A stretch of DNA of 64,000 nt from Sulfitobacter sp. EhC04 (GCF_001650875.1 NZ_LXYI01000010.1:38987-102986), one strand, 5' to 3'; numbered from the stretch's first letter, positions 33,717 through 42,774 are shown. Numbers and translations: made by a program. The notes: generated by a model not told the origin, from the sequence alone.

Positions 33717-34913
33717 TCACAGGACCTCGAACAGGCCCGCAGCACCCATGCCGCCGCCGACACACATGGTGCAGACGACATATTTGGCACCGCGCCGCTT
33801 GCCCTCGATCAGCGCGTGGCCGACCATACGTGCGCCGGACATGCCATAGGGATGCCCGATGGAGATCGCGCCGCCGTTCACGTTCAGCAGTTCGTCCGGA
33901 ATGCCCAGCACATCGCGGGACTGGATCACCTGCACCGCAAAAGCCTCGTTCAGTTCCCACAGGCCGATGTCATCCATGGTCAGCCCATGCGCCTTGAGCA
34001 GCGGCGGCACGGCATAGATCGGGCCGATGCCCATCTCGTCGGGCTCACAGCCCGCCGCCATCACGCCGACATAGCGGCCCAGCGGTTGCAAGCCCATCTG
34101 CTCGGCCTTCTTCGCCTCCATCACCACGGTGGCAGAAGCGCCATCCGACAATTGCGACGCGTTCCCGGCAGTGATGTACTTGCCTTCCGCAATGTGGATG
34201 CCGTTCTTGTGCACCGGCTGGAGGCCCGCAAGGCTTTCCGCGGTGGTGCCGGGGCGGTTGCCCTCGTCCTTCTCCAGCGTCACCTCGTGCTCGGTGATCT
34301 CCTTGGTTTCCTTGTTCTGCACCATCATCTTGCTGGTCAGTGGCACGATCTCATCGTCGAACTTGCCCGCTTCCTGCGCCAGATGGGTCAGCTCCTGCGA
34401 GCGCGCGGCATATTCGTCCTGACGCTCGCGGCTGACGTTATAGCGCGCGGCCACGGTCTCTGCCGTCTCCAGCATGGACATGTAGATTTCCGGCTTGTGT
34501 TCTTTCAGCCATCCGTCCGCCTTGACCCGCATTTCCGGGGTCTGCACCATCGAGATGCTGTCCACCCCGCCGCCGACAACCACGTCCATGCCATCCATCA
34601 CCACCTGTTTGGCCGCCGTGGCAATCGCCATCATGCCAGAGGCACATTGACGGTCCAGCGACATGCCGGCAACCGTGACCGGCAGGCCCGCGCGGATCGC
34701 GGCCTGACGGGCGATATTACCCGCAGAATGGCCCTGCTGAAGGGCCGCGCCGATGATGCAATCCTGAATTTCGGCAGGGTCCACCCCGGCGCGTTTGACC
34801 GCGTGTTCAACGGCATGACCCGCCAGTTCCTGCGGCGTGGTGTTGTTGAATGCCCCGCGATAGGCCTTGCCGATCGGGGTCCGGGCGGTCGATACGATTA
34901 CTGCGTCACGCAT
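33717..34913 (-). CDS. Acetyl-CoA C-acyltransferase (thiolase)
   Basis: 398 residues. Degradative-type thiolase: nucleophilic Cys in [13 protein letters not shown] (about residue 90), catalytic His in [17 protein letters not shown], second Cys in [19 protein letters not shown]. It cleaves 3-ketoacyl-CoA with CoA to acetyl-CoA and a shortened acyl-CoA, closing the beta-oxidation cycle supplied by the dehydrogenases on both sides. Also able in principle to split acetoacetyl-CoA made by the synthetase at 21258. Fifteen bases after the SDR gene upstream. Confidence 0.92.
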   Translation of the reverse strand: MRDAVIVSTARTPIGKAYRGAFNNTTPQELAGHAVEHAVKRAGVDPAEIQDCIIGAALQQGHSAGNIARQAAIRAGLPVTVAGMSLDRQCASGMMAIATAAKQVVMDGMDVVVGGGVDSISMVQTPEMRVKADGWLKEHKPEIYMSMLETAETVAARYNVSRERQDEYAARSQELTHLAQEAGKFDDEIVPLTSKMMVQNKETKEITEHEVTLEKDEGNRPGTTAESLAGLQPVHKNGIHIAEGKYITAGNASQLSDGASATVVMEAKKAEQMGLQPLGRYVGVMAAGCEPDEMGIGPIYAVPPLLKAHGLTMDDIGLWELNEAFAVQVIQSRDVLGIPDELLNVNGGAISIGHPYGMSGARMVGHALIEGKRRGAKYVVCTMCVGGGMGAAGLFEVL

Positions 34914-34928
34914 GTGTAGTCTCCTATT

Positions 34929-35855
34929 TTACCAGTCGAGCTTCAGGCCACGGGCCCGAGCTGCATTGAGGGCGTATTTCTTGGTCTGGCCGAAGGCATC
35001 GCCCAGTTGTTCTTGGTCCTTGGGGTCGCGGATGTCGTCGAAACGCGCCGCCACCTCTTCAGGGGTGTTGTCCTCCCCCATCAGGGTGATGCCGCGTGTC
35101 TCATAGACCCGGGTTTCGGCAAAGCTGCCTGCACCGGCACCCAGAATGACCTGGCTTGGCCCATCCTCGCTGACCAGATACAGCAGACCCGGCGTGATGG
35201 TTTCCGGGGCCAGCAGCTCCTGCGCCTCTGCCGGCAGCAGGTCGGCGGTCATCCGGGTCGCCGCCGTAGGGGCCAGCGTGTTCACCCGGATGTTGTCGCG
35301 CGCGCCTTCCATATGCAGTACATTCATCAGCCCCAGCATCGCCGCCTTGGCCGCGCCATAGTTCGACTGACCAAAGTTGCCATAAAGCCCCGACGCGGAG
35401 GAGGTCAGCACGATGCGCCCGTATTTCTGTGCACGCATGATTGGCCAGCAGGCATGGGCCACATTGGCAGAGCCGATCAGATGCACGTCCACCACCTTGC
35501 GGAATGCGGACATTTCCATCTTGGCAAAGGTCTTGTCCAGCAGGATGCCCGCGTTGTTCACGCAGATGTCGATGCGGCCCCAGGCGTCCATCGCCTGCGC
35601 CACCATATCCTTGACCGCGTCCTCATCCGAGACATCGGCGCCGTGGCTCATCGCCTCGCCGCCCATGGCCTCGATCTCGGCCACCACGGCTTTGGCCGCC
35701 TCTGACGATGTGCCGGTGCCGTCGCGCGACACGCCCAGATCGTTGACAACCACCTTGGCCCCGCGCGCGGCAAGGCCCAGGGCATGGGACCGACCCAGGC
35801 CGACCCCCGCGCCGGTGACAATCGCCACCCTGCCATCAAATCGGATTTCAGCCAT
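34929..35855 (-). CDS. SDR, HSD17B4/MFE-2-type 3-hydroxyacyl-CoA dehydrogenase
   Basis: 308 residues. The N-terminal SDR core has RVAIVTGAGVGLGRSHALGL and the MFE-2-type insert VVVNDLGVSRDGTGTSSEAA, followed by CVNNAGILLDKTFAKM, catalytic Ser in LTSSASGLYG and Tyr/Lys in SNYGAAKAAML. The motif NNAGILRDxxFxKM and the DLGxxxxGxxxS segment are typical of the peroxisomal multifunctional enzyme 2 dehydrogenase domain, which is specific for (3R)-hydroxyacyl-CoA. The C-terminal 60 residues (DNTPEEVAARFDDIRDP...) match this subgroup. A MaoC (R)-hydratase at 41889 would supply its substrate. Overlaps the next SDR gene by one base. Confidence 0.87.
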   Translation of the reverse strand: MAEIRFDGRVAIVTGAGVGLGRSHALGLAARGAKVVVNDLGVSRDGTGTSSEAAKAVVAEIEAMGGEAMSHGADVSDEDAVKDMVAQAMDAWGRIDICVNNAGILLDKTFAKMEMSAFRKVVDVHLIGSANVAHACWPIMRAQKYGRIVLTSSASGLYGNFGQSNYGAAKAAMLGLMNVLHMEGARDNIRVNTLAPTAATRMTADLLPAEAQELLAPETITPGLLYLVSEDGPSQVILGAGAGSFAETRVYETRGITLMGEDNTPEEVAARFDDIRDPKDQEQLGDAFGQTKKYALNAARARGLKLDW

Positions 35856-36676
35856 CAGTGCAGCGCCTGTTCAAAAATATTGGGGCCGGACATCACATTG
35901 ATGCCGCCCGAAACCGGAATCACCGCGCCGGTGACATAGGCACCGCCCCGTCCGCAGAGGAACAACATGCAGCCCGCGATATCCTCGTCCCGGCCCACCC
36001 GTTTCAGCGGCACGTCATCGCCGACCTTGCTGCGCATCCCTTCGTCATGGGTGGCAAAGGCGGTCATGCGACTGACGAAAGGTCCCGGCGCAAGGCTGTT
36101 CACGGTGATGGCGTCACCGGCCAGTTCCTTGGCGAGGATCTTGCTCAGGTGAATGACAGCGGCCTTTGACGCGGAATAGCTGTAGGCACCGTCGCCCATC
36201 TCGCGCTCTCCCATGACGGAACCGACATTGACCACCCGCGCAGGGTCATCGACGGTTCCCGCCGCGCGCAGCATCGGGAGCAGTTTCTGCGTCAGGTCGA
36301 ACAACCCCGCCACATTGACGTTCATCACCTTTTCCCAGGCCTTGAACGGGAAATCGCCCAGGGGCGCGCCCCATGTGATGCCCGCGTTGTTCATCAGAAT
36401 GTCCAGCCGGTCGGTGTATTGCTGCACGGTTGAGACCAGCGCATCGACGCCCTCCTCGGTGCCCACATCACCGGCAAAACCGACGGCCTTGCCCGAGGCA
36501 CCCATGGCGTTCAGCTCTTTCGCAACCGCTTCGCAGGCCTCGCCCTTGCGGCTGGCCAGCAGCACAGTGGCACCGGCACGCACCAGCGCCTCCGCCGCCA
36601 TCCGGCCAATGCCCGTGGCACCGCCCGTGACCAATGCGACCTTGCCCTCAAGACCGAATAACGTGTTGATATCCAT
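35855..36676 (-). CDS. SDR-family oxidoreductase 3
   Basis: 273 residues. Cofactor motif ALVTGGATGIGRMAAEAL, a Ser-Arg pair after strand 2 (LLASRKGEAC) suggesting NADP(H) use, MNNAGITWG, catalytic Ser in VNVGSVMGE, and YSASKAAVIHL as the Tyr-Lys pair. C-terminal CGRGGAYVTGAVIPVSGGINVM is the usual fabG-like end. The gene abuts the acyl-CoA dehydrogenase gene upstream with no gap and overlaps the MFE-2-type SDR downstream, so it is co-expressed with them. Confidence 0.85.
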   Translation of the reverse strand: MDINTLFGLEGKVALVTGGATGIGRMAAEALVRAGATVLLASRKGEACEAVAKELNAMGASGKAVGFAGDVGTEEGVDALVSTVQQYTDRLDILMNNAGITWGAPLGDFPFKAWEKVMNVNVAGLFDLTQKLLPMLRAAGTVDDPARVVNVGSVMGEREMGDGAYSYSASKAAVIHLSKILAKELAGDAITVNSLAPGPFVSRMTAFATHDEGMRSKVGDDVPLKRVGRDEDIAGCMLFLCGRGGAYVTGAVIPVSGGINVMSGPNIFEQALH

Positions 36677-37792
36677 TCAAAACCCCCTTGCCGCAGCGAC
36701 CTGTTCAGCGTGATAGCTGTAATCGCCCAGCCATTCCGCACCCACCCGCGCGCGTTTCATGTAGAACCCCATATCATAGGCATCCGTCATGCCGATGCCA
36801 CCGTGCATCTGCACCCCTTCCTGTACCGCCAGCGTCGCGGTCTGCGTCGCGCGCGCCTTGGCCAGCGAGACGGCCAGCGCCGCATTCTCCGGGTCCGCAT
36901 CCATCATCCGGCCCGCATTCAGGATCGCCGAGGCCGTCACCTCGATCTCGCACCACAGATGTGCCGCCCGATGCTGGAGCGCCTGAAAACGGGCGATCTC
37001 GACGCCGAATTGCTTGCGCTCCTTCAGGTAGCCCACCGTCATGTCAAAGGCCCCGGCGGCCAGCCCCGTCATCTCGGCGGCCAGCGCGCCCTGGCCCGCC
37101 ATCAACGCCGGTTTCAACACCGTCATCGCCTGATCGACCTGGCCCAGCACGTCCTCGCCCGTGGCCTCCACGTCGTCAAAGGTGATCCGCGCCGCATCGC
37201 GGGCGTCGATCATGTTGGTCCGGTCGCGGGTGACACCCGCCCGGTCGGCGGGAATGTCGAACAGGGTCAGCCCATTGTCCGTCCGCGCCAGCACCAGCAG
37301 CCGGTCCGCCATCGCGCCATCGACAACGAACTGCTTCTTGCCACTCAGCCGGAAACCGTTGCCATCGGCGCGGGCTGTCATCTGCGTGGCCTCGGGGTCA
37401 AACTTGATCCCCTCGTCCACCGCCAGCGCATAGGTCGCCTCCCCCGCCGCGATGCGCGCCAGTGCTGCCTCTGCACGGGCATCCGCGACCTGCCGCAGGG
37501 CTGTTGCCGCAATCACCGCGCTTGAGATGAAGGGGCTGACCGCCAGTGTCTTGCCCATTTCGCGCGCCAGCACATTGGCGGCGGCATAGCCCATGTCAGA
37601 GCCGCCCTGCGCCTCCGGCACCAGCACCCCGGCCCAGCCCATGTCGGCCATTTCTTTCCATAGCGCGGAATCCTGCGTGTCCCCCGCATCGCGCATCTTG
37701 CGCAGCTTGGCGACAGGTGCCGCGCCATCCAGAAACCCGCGCGCCATATCGGCAAGCATGGTTTCCTCTTCCGTCAGTACAAGTTTTTCCAT
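36677..37792 (-). CDS. Acyl-CoA dehydrogenase (short, subfamily with LVLTEEETML start)
   Basis: 371 residues from ATG 37792; the few codons upstream do not fit. N-terminal alpha domain MEKLVLTEEETMLADMARGFL, then GWAGVLVPEAQGGSDM, the FAD-domain segment GFRLSGKKQFVVDGAMADRLL, and C-terminal KERKQFGVEIARFQALQHRAAHL and MHGGIGMTDAYDMGFYMKRA. It is shorter and more diverged than its upstream partner. In steroid and cholesterol side-chain degradation such paired genes encode alpha2beta2 heterotetramers (FadE-like); pairing with the gene 4 bases upstream suggests the same. The catalytic Glu position is not clear to me. Confidence 0.86.
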   Translation of the reverse strand: MEKLVLTEEETMLADMARGFLDGAAPVAKLRKMRDAGDTQDSALWKEMADMGWAGVLVPEAQGGSDMGYAAANVLAREMGKTLAVSPFISSAVIAATALRQVADARAEAALARIAAGEATYALAVDEGIKFDPEATQMTARADGNGFRLSGKKQFVVDGAMADRLLVLARTDNGLTLFDIPADRAGVTRDRTNMIDARDAARITFDDVEATGEDVLGQVDQAMTVLKPALMAGQGALAAEMTGLAAGAFDMTVGYLKERKQFGVEIARFQALQHRAAHLWCEIEVTASAILNAGRMMDADPENAALAVSLAKARATQTATLAVQEGVQMHGGIGMTDAYDMGFYMKRARVGAEWLGDYSYHAEQVAAARGF

Positions 37793-37796
37793 CTTC

Positions 37797-38996
37797 CTAC
37801 CCCGGCAATCCCAAAACACGGCGCGAGACAATCGACAGCATCACCTCGCTGGTGCCGCCCTCGATCGAATTCGCCTTGGTGCGCAGCCAGTCGCCCGCGC
37901 GGTTGCCCAGCGGGCCATCCCATTCCAATGCGTCCGAACCACCTGCGGTCATCATCAGCTCATGCCGCTGCTTGTTCAGCTCGGTGCCCATGTATTTCAG
38001 CATGGCGGAGGCATCGCCCGCGCCCTGCCCGGCCTCTGCCTGATCCTTGTAGCGCTCAAGCGTGAGGCCGATGGCCAGCGAATCAATCTCGCAGCGCATA
38101 GCGTCGGCACGCAGGGTCGCATCCGTCAGACCCTCCATCGTGTCATTGATCACCGCGCCCAAGGCGCGACCGCCGCCCGACAGGCCCGCGCCGCCACCGG
38201 AAATCATCTCGCGCTCGTGGGTCAGCAGGTATTTCGCCACGTCCCAGCCGCGATTCTCTTCGCCCACGATCTGATCCTTGGGCACCTTCACGTCGGTAAA
38301 GAACGTCTCGCAGAAGGGCGAGATGCCAGAGATCATCTTGATCGGGCGGGTGTCGACGCCCGCGTCTTCCATGTTCATCAGCAGAAAGGAAATGCCCTTG
38401 TGCTTGGGGGCTTCGCGGTCGGTGCGCACCAGCGCGAATATCCAGTCCGCCTTGTCCGCGTAGGAGGTCCAGATCTTCTGCCCGTTGACCAGCCAGTGAT
38501 CGCCCTTGTCCTCCCCTCTGGTCTGCACATTGGCCAGATCCGACCCGGCACCCGGCTCGGAATAGCCCTGGCACCAGCGGATTTCACCACGCGCGATAGG
38601 CGGCAGATAATGCAGTTTCTGTTCGTGAGAACCAAAGTGCAGCAGCGCGGGCCCAAGCATCCAGATGCCAAAGCTCTGCAACGGCTTGCGTGCATTGATA
38701 CGGTCCATTTCCTGATGGAATATCTTTTCCTGCGCCCGGTTCAGCCCGGCCCCGCCATAGTCCTTTGGCCATGTCGGCACGGTGTAGCCCCTGGCCGCGC
38801 AACGCTCCAGCCATTGCTTTTGGGCATCACTGGTGAACTGCCAGTTCTTGCCGCCCCAGCAGATGCTGTTCTCGGCCATCTTGCCGTCCCGCATTTCCTG
38901 CGGACAGTTTTCCTCAAGCCAGGCCCGCAACTCCTCGCGGAACGCATCGGGCGCCGTTTCCTCACGGACCGCATCAGGCGTCGTTTCGACACTCAT
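37797..38996 (-). CDS. Acyl-CoA dehydrogenase (partner subunit, first gene of the minus-strand run)
   Basis: 399 residues from ATG 38996, with GGGAGGGAG about 8 bases upstream. Landmarks: FREELRAWLEENCPQEM, TVPTWPKDYGGAGLNRAQ, GYSEPGAGSDLANVQTRG (FAD-binding), KIWTSYADKADWIFALVRT, and the C-terminal GNRAGDWLRTKANSIEGGTSEVM; the GGTSE motif is typical of FadE subunits from steroid-type pathways. Substrate is probably a bulky or branched acyl-CoA. The divergent gap to 39138 holds a candidate IclR site 47 bases upstream of the start. Confidence 0.9.
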   Translation of the reverse strand: MSVETTPDAVREETAPDAFREELRAWLEENCPQEMRDGKMAENSICWGGKNWQFTSDAQKQWLERCAARGYTVPTWPKDYGGAGLNRAQEKIFHQEMDRINARKPLQSFGIWMLGPALLHFGSHEQKLHYLPPIARGEIRWCQGYSEPGAGSDLANVQTRGEDKGDHWLVNGQKIWTSYADKADWIFALVRTDREAPKHKGISFLLMNMEDAGVDTRPIKMISGISPFCETFFTDVKVPKDQIVGEENRGWDVAKYLLTHEREMISGGGAGLSGGGRALGAVINDTMEGLTDATLRADAMRCEIDSLAIGLTLERYKDQAEAGQGAGDASAMLKYMGTELNKQRHELMMTAGGSDALEWDGPLGNRAGDWLRTKANSIEGGTSEVMLSIVSRRVLGLPG

Positions 38997-39042
38997 ATAT
39001 ATCTCCCTCCCAAGGGAACGCTGCGTCACTTTCTGCCGTAAC

Positions 39043-39059
39043 ATTCCGCAGAGCAGAAT
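39043..39059. promoter_or_regulatory. Candidate IclR operator, site 3
   Basis: ATTCCGCAGAGCAGAAT: arms ATTCCGC and GCAGAAT around AGA, one mismatch from a perfect palindrome. It lies in the 141-base divergent gap between the acyl-CoA dehydrogenase (38996, minus) and quinone oxidoreductase (39138, plus) genes, where one regulator could control both. It shares ACATTCCGC(A/T)G(A/T)GC with the site at 29857. Confidence 0.5.
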
Positions 39060-39137
39060 GCCCTTTCGAAATTGGATTGACAAGAAGAGACGCTGCGTCC
39101 CCTACTGAGGCGCAACCGAATTCGGGAGGAATTACAG

Positions 39138-40133
39138 ATGAAGGCGATGCTGAGCGAAGCACCGGGCGGACCGGCAACCCTGGTCCTGAAAGAGATCGAC
39201 ACACCCCAGCCCGGCAAGGGCCAGGTGCGGCTGCGGGTGCATGCCGCCGGGCTCAACTTTCCCGACACGCTGATCATTCGTGACATGTATCAGATGAAAC
39301 CGCCACGCCCCTTTGCGCCGGGCGGCGAAGTCGCGGGAGAGATCGAGGCAGTCGGTGACGGCGTGACAGGCCTTGCCCCCGGCGACCGGGTTCTGGCCAT
39401 GACCGGCTTTGGCGGCTTTGCCACCCATGTCGTGGCGGACGCGGCCAAGGTCATCAAGATCCCCGACAACATGCCATATGACGAAGCCTCCTGTCTGGTG
39501 CTGACCTATGGCACCTCGCATCATGCGCTCAAGGACCGCGCGGCGATCCAGCCGGGCGAAACCCTGCTGATCCTTGGTGCGGCAGGCGGCGTTGGTGCGG
39601 CGGCCATCGAACTGGGCAAGGCGGCGGGCGCGCGGGTGATTGCCGCCGTGTCGTCCGAGGAAAAGGCACAGTTCTGCCGCGACCTCGGCGCCGACGAAAC
39701 ACTGATCTATCCGCGCGAGTTGGACCGCGACGCGCAAAAGGAATTTTCCGCCCAGATCAAGAAACTGGCAGGCGGCGACGGTGTCGATGTGGTCTATGAC
39801 GCGGTGGGCGGCAATTATGCCGAACCTGCCGTGCGCGCATTGGCCTGGAAGGGCCGGTTCCTGGTTGTGGGCTTCCCGGCGGGCATCCCCAAGCTGCCGC
39901 TGAACCTGACCCTGCTCAAGGGCTGTCAGATTGTCGGCGTCTTCTGGGGCGCGCATACCGCGCGTGAACCCGATGCCCATGCGGAGAACATGCAGGACCT
40001 GTTCCGCATGTATGCCGAAGGCAAGATCAAACCGCGTATTTCGGCAAGTTTCCCGCTGGAAAAGGCGGCAGAGGCGCTGGAGTTGATGCAGGACCGCAAG
40101 GTGCTGGGCAAGGTTGTGCTGACGGTGGATTGA
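39138..40133 (+). CDS. NADPH:quinone oxidoreductase-type MDR enzyme
   Basis: 331 residues, zinc-free medium-chain reductase. N-terminal catalytic domain KAMLSEAPGGPATLVLKEID and GLNFPDTLIIRD; the cofactor domain has TLLILGAAGGVGAAAIELGKA. ALVVDFPAGIPKLPLNLTLLKG-like text (here VGFPAGIPKLPLNLTLLKG) is typical of the QOR/enoyl-reductase-like branch. No structural zinc cysteines are seen. RBS: GGGAGGAATTACAG before the ATG. It might act as an enoyl-CoA reductase or quinone reductase within the island; its divergent promoter ties it to the dehydrogenase operon. Confidence 0.87.
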   Translation: MKAMLSEAPGGPATLVLKEIDTPQPGKGQVRLRVHAAGLNFPDTLIIRDMYQMKPPRPFAPGGEVAGEIEAVGDGVTGLAPGDRVLAMTGFGGFATHVVADAAKVIKIPDNMPYDEASCLVLTYGTSHHALKDRAAIQPGETLLILGAAGGVGAAAIELGKAAGARVIAAVSSEEKAQFCRDLGADETLIYPRELDRDAQKEFSAQIKKLAGGDGVDVVYDAVGGNYAEPAVRALAWKGRFLVVGFPAGIPKLPLNLTLLKGCQIVGVFWGAHTAREPDAHAENMQDLFRMYAEGKIKPRISASFPLEKAAEALELMQDRKVLGKVVLTVD

Positions 40134-40138
40134 TCAGG

Positions 40139-40164
40139 CCGGCCCGGCATCACCGCCGGGCCGG
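40139..40164. terminator. Bidirectional hairpin between convergent genes
   Basis: CCGGCCCGGC (40139-40148) pairs with GCCGGGCCGG (40155-40164), a 10-bp perfect stem with a 6-base loop, in the 43-base gap between the quinone oxidoreductase and the phosphatase genes. GC-rich without a T-run on either side. Confidence 0.6.
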
Positions 40165-40176
40165 GCTCGCATCCTG

Positions 40177-40830
40177 CTAGAGATGCGACACATCATTGAA
40201 ACCGCGCAGGGTCATCTGATTGCCCTGCACCACCAACCGGCTGATCGACCCGTTGTCAGCCCCCGTGAAACCGAAAGGCCGCGATGCGGTGGCCAGCGCC
40301 AGCGCCGCCGCGATGACCCCGCCATGGACCACAACCGCCACCAGTTCATCCGGATGCGCCGCCGCCACGCGGGTCAATCCGCGCTGCACACGCTCATGAA
40401 AGGCGTCGCGCGGCTCCGCCCCCGGAATTTCGCCCCAATCCTGCGCCTCCCGCATGCGCTGGATGATCGGATCGTTCTCGGCGGCGCGGAACCGGTATTC
40501 ACCGCCATCCCAGTCGCCCAGATGCACCTCGCGCAAATCCGCCTCGACTTTCGGCGTCAGGCCCAGCGCCCCGGCCAGGGGGGCGGCGGTCTGATGGGTG
40601 CGCCGCATGGTGGTCACATAGATCGCCCGGATCGGCTGGTCCTTCAGCCGCGCCGCAACCGCGCGGGCCTGTGCCTCGCCCTCGGGGCGCAGCGCCGGGT
40701 CGCCCTGCCCGTCCACCATCGGGAAATTCTGCCCCCGGATCGCCGCCTGCGTCTCCCCATGGCGGATCAGCAACAGGTCCGCCGCCCCCGGCGGGGGCTG
40801 AAACCTGTGCTGGCGCGCTTCATTGCTCAT
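40177..40830 (-). CDS. Histidine phosphatase-family protein 2
   Basis: 217 residues. Catalytic motif LLIRHGETQAAIRG near residue 22, second motif VEADLREVHLGDWDGGEYRFR, and C-terminal VAVVVHGGVIAAAL with the second catalytic His, all present. This is a normal phosphoglycerate-mutase-like phosphatase, unlike the copy at 31760, which lacks the second His. It is divergent from the CurA-like reductase gene. Substrate unknown; a role in dephosphorylating a catabolic intermediate is possible. Confidence 0.87.
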   Translation of the reverse strand: MSNEARQHRFQPPPGAADLLLIRHGETQAAIRGQNFPMVDGQGDPALRPEGEAQARAVAARLKDQPIRAIYVTTMRRTHQTAAPLAGALGLTPKVEADLREVHLGDWDGGEYRFRAAENDPIIQRMREAQDWGEIPGAEPRDAFHERVQRGLTRVAAAHPDELVAVVVHGGVIAAALALATASRPFGFTGADNGSISRLVVQGNQMTLRGFNDVSHL

Positions 40831-40870
40831 ACCTCACTCCTTCTCACATCAACCCAATAGGACATATCCC

Positions 40871-41875
40871 ATGACAAATCGCCAGATCGTGATTGCCGAA
40901 CTGCCCAGCGATGCGCTGACCCCCGAACATTTCAGGATGACAGAGACCGCCATGCCCGAACCCGGCGAGGGCGAGGTGCTGCTGCGCGTGATCCTGCTGT
41001 CCATCGACGCGGCAAACCGGTCCTGGATGAAGGGTGCCACCTACCGCGCCGCCGTGCAGGCAGGTGATGCCATGCCGACCTATGCGATCTGCGAGGTCAT
41101 GGCCTCCAACAGCCCAAGGCTGTCCGTCGGCGACGTTGTGGCCGCAGAGGCCACATGGTCCGACTACATCACCCTGCCCGCCCACCAGGCCCAGAAACTC
41201 CCGAAGGTGCCGCAGCTTTCGAACCTGATGTCGGTCTATGGCATTGCGGGCAAGACCGCCTATCACGGGCTGATCTCCATCGGGCAGCCGGTGGCGGGCG
41301 AAACCGTGCTGGTTTCGGCTGCGGCCGGATCGGTTGGCGCCTATGTGGGCCAGATCGCCAAGGCGCTGGGATGCCGGGTGGTGGGCATCGCCGGAGGCCC
41401 GGAGAAATGCAAATGGGTGCAGGAGGAACTCGGCTTTGACGCCTGCGTCGACTACCGCGAGGGCGGCATGTCGCGCGCGCTAGCCGAGGCCTGCCCGGAC
41501 GGGGCGGATGTCTATTTTGACAACGTGGGCGGCAAGGTCCTGGAGTCCGCGCTGAATGTCATGAACGAAAAGGGCCGTGTTGTCTGCTGTGGCGCGATCA
41601 GCCAATATGACACCGACGCGCCCTCCGGCCCGCGCAACCTGCCCGGCGCGATTGTGGTCAAACGGCTCAGGATGGAAGGGTTCATCGTGATGGATTTCGC
41701 CCGGAACGACGCCAAATGCCTGCGTGCCCTGCAACATTGGGTGGCCAGCGGACAGATCAAGGTCACCGAGGATATCGTCGAGGGGCTTGAAAACGCCCCG
41801 GCGGCGCTGATCGGCCTGCTGGCCGGTGACAACAAGGGCAAGCGCATGGTGCGCGTTGCCGCCGACCCAAGCTGA
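40871..41875 (+). CDS. NADP-dependent oxidoreductase (CurA/PTGR-like MDR)
   Basis: 334 residues from ATG 40871. MDR family without zinc sites: N-terminal RQIVIAELPSDALTPEHFRM, GYLLRVxxL-like segment EVLLRVILLSIDAANRSWM, TAYHGL motif in GIAGKTAYHGLISIG, cofactor motif VSAAAGSVGAYVGQIAKALG and the signature VYFDNVGGKVLESALNVMNE. These features place it with leukotriene B4 dehydrogenase/prostaglandin reductase and curcumin reductase, which reduce enone double bonds with NADPH. It is followed 13 bases later by the MaoC hydratase, suggesting joint processing of an unsaturated intermediate. Confidence 0.88.
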   Translation: MTNRQIVIAELPSDALTPEHFRMTETAMPEPGEGEVLLRVILLSIDAANRSWMKGATYRAAVQAGDAMPTYAICEVMASNSPRLSVGDVVAAEATWSDYITLPAHQAQKLPKVPQLSNLMSVYGIAGKTAYHGLISIGQPVAGETVLVSAAAGSVGAYVGQIAKALGCRVVGIAGGPEKCKWVQEELGFDACVDYREGGMSRALAEACPDGADVYFDNVGGKVLESALNVMNEKGRVVCCGAISQYDTDAPSGPRNLPGAIVVKRLRMEGFIVMDFARNDAKCLRALQHWVASGQIKVTEDIVEGLENAPAALIGLLAGDNKGKRMVRVAADPS

Positions 41876-41888
41876 AGGAGCGCAGAAG

Positions 41889-42359
41889 ATGTCCGCCATG
41901 CAAGAGGCCCTCGCGGCCAGCGAAAAACTGATCGGCACCGAAGTTGGTGTGTCGAACTGGATTCTGGTCGATCAGGCGATGATCGACCAATTCGCCGAGA
42001 CCACCCATGACACGCAATGGATTCACGTGGACCCGGAACGCGCGGCGGCCGAGACGCCCTTTGGCGGGGCCATCGCGCATGGGTTCCTGACCCTGTCGCT
42101 GGCCAGCCGCTTTGCCTATGACTGTTTTTCGATGCTGCCCGGTCAGGTGATGGGCGTAAACTATGGCATGAACAAACTGCGGTTTCTCAAACCCGTGCTG
42201 GCCGGATCGCGGCTGCGCGGGCGCTTTACGCTGCAAGCCGCGCGCGCGCGCGGCAAGGAAAAGATGATGCGCGAGAACCTTCTGACGGTCGAGATCGAGG
42301 GCGAGGAAACCCCCGCCCTGATTGCGGAATGGCTGGGATTGGCAGTGTTCAAGGACTGA
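41889..42359 (+). CDS. MaoC-family (R)-specific enoyl-CoA hydratase
   Basis: 156 residues from ATG 41889, with AAGGAGCG about 11 bases upstream; the longer frame is a shadow. Single hot-dog domain: WILVDQAMIDQFAETTHDTQ, then the catalytic Asp/His region QWIHVDPERAAAETPFGGAIAHGFLTLSL (D and H positions of the hydratase-2 motif). It hydrates 2-enoyl-CoA to (3R)-hydroxyacyl-CoA, the form used by the MFE-2-type SDR at 34929. The conserved VNYGMNKLRFLKPV follows as in the family. Confidence 0.9.
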   Translation: MSAMQEALAASEKLIGTEVGVSNWILVDQAMIDQFAETTHDTQWIHVDPERAAAETPFGGAIAHGFLTLSLASRFAYDCFSMLPGQVMGVNYGMNKLRFLKPVLAGSRLRGRFTLQAARARGKEKMMRENLLTVEIEGEETPALIAEWLGLAVFKD

Positions 42360-42774
42360 GGTGCCACCCCGACCCTTGCTGCCCTGCCGGGCGGCCAGTG
42401 GTTTGGACACTGGCGATGTGCGCGGGGTCAGGCCGCCCCAAACGCAATCGGGCCCTGAACCTGAACGCCGCCAGTCCATGCCGCCTTTCCGCAGCATTCT
42501 GTGGCGCTCAGCCTGTTGGCAAAATGCTGCCTCCTGCAAATGAAGACATGTCATTTTTGACAGGTCTACAGCGTCCCGCCTTTAACCTGAAACATATCAC
42601 TTCGCCAATGTCCCGAGAGCGCGCAGCGCGGCAGGGTATTGGCGATTCAAGTTTAAGGCGGGGCGCTTTAGAATGACATGTCGTCCCGCGAGAGTCTGAA
42701 ACCGCCGGGCGCGGACGCCCAGTGCGCCGGGGCAGTACAACCGCCCCGGCCAGATACAGCTGACAGCCGATGCG
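42360..42774. other. Intergenic region carrying the third palindromic repeat
   Basis: Convergent gap between the MaoC gene and the Fe-alcohol dehydrogenase gene. No gene is supported. Besides the 100-base repeat (42571-42670) there is an 11-bp inverted repeat flanking it, GACATGTCATT (42545-42555) and AATGACATGTC (42672-42682). The bases 42360-42540 show nothing recognised. Confidence 0.6.
42571..42670 (+). repeat. Palindromic dispersed repeat, copy 3
   Basis: Same 100-base element as 6141-6240: GCGTCCCGCCTTTAACCTGA at one end and GTTTAAGGCGGGGCGCTTTA at the other. The core stem is TCGCCAAT (42602-42609) with ATTGGCGA (42638-42645). Compared with copy 1, a G to A change in the left arm is matched by C to T in the right arm, so pairing is preserved. 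The inner loop changes GAA to GCA. Confidence 0.8.
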
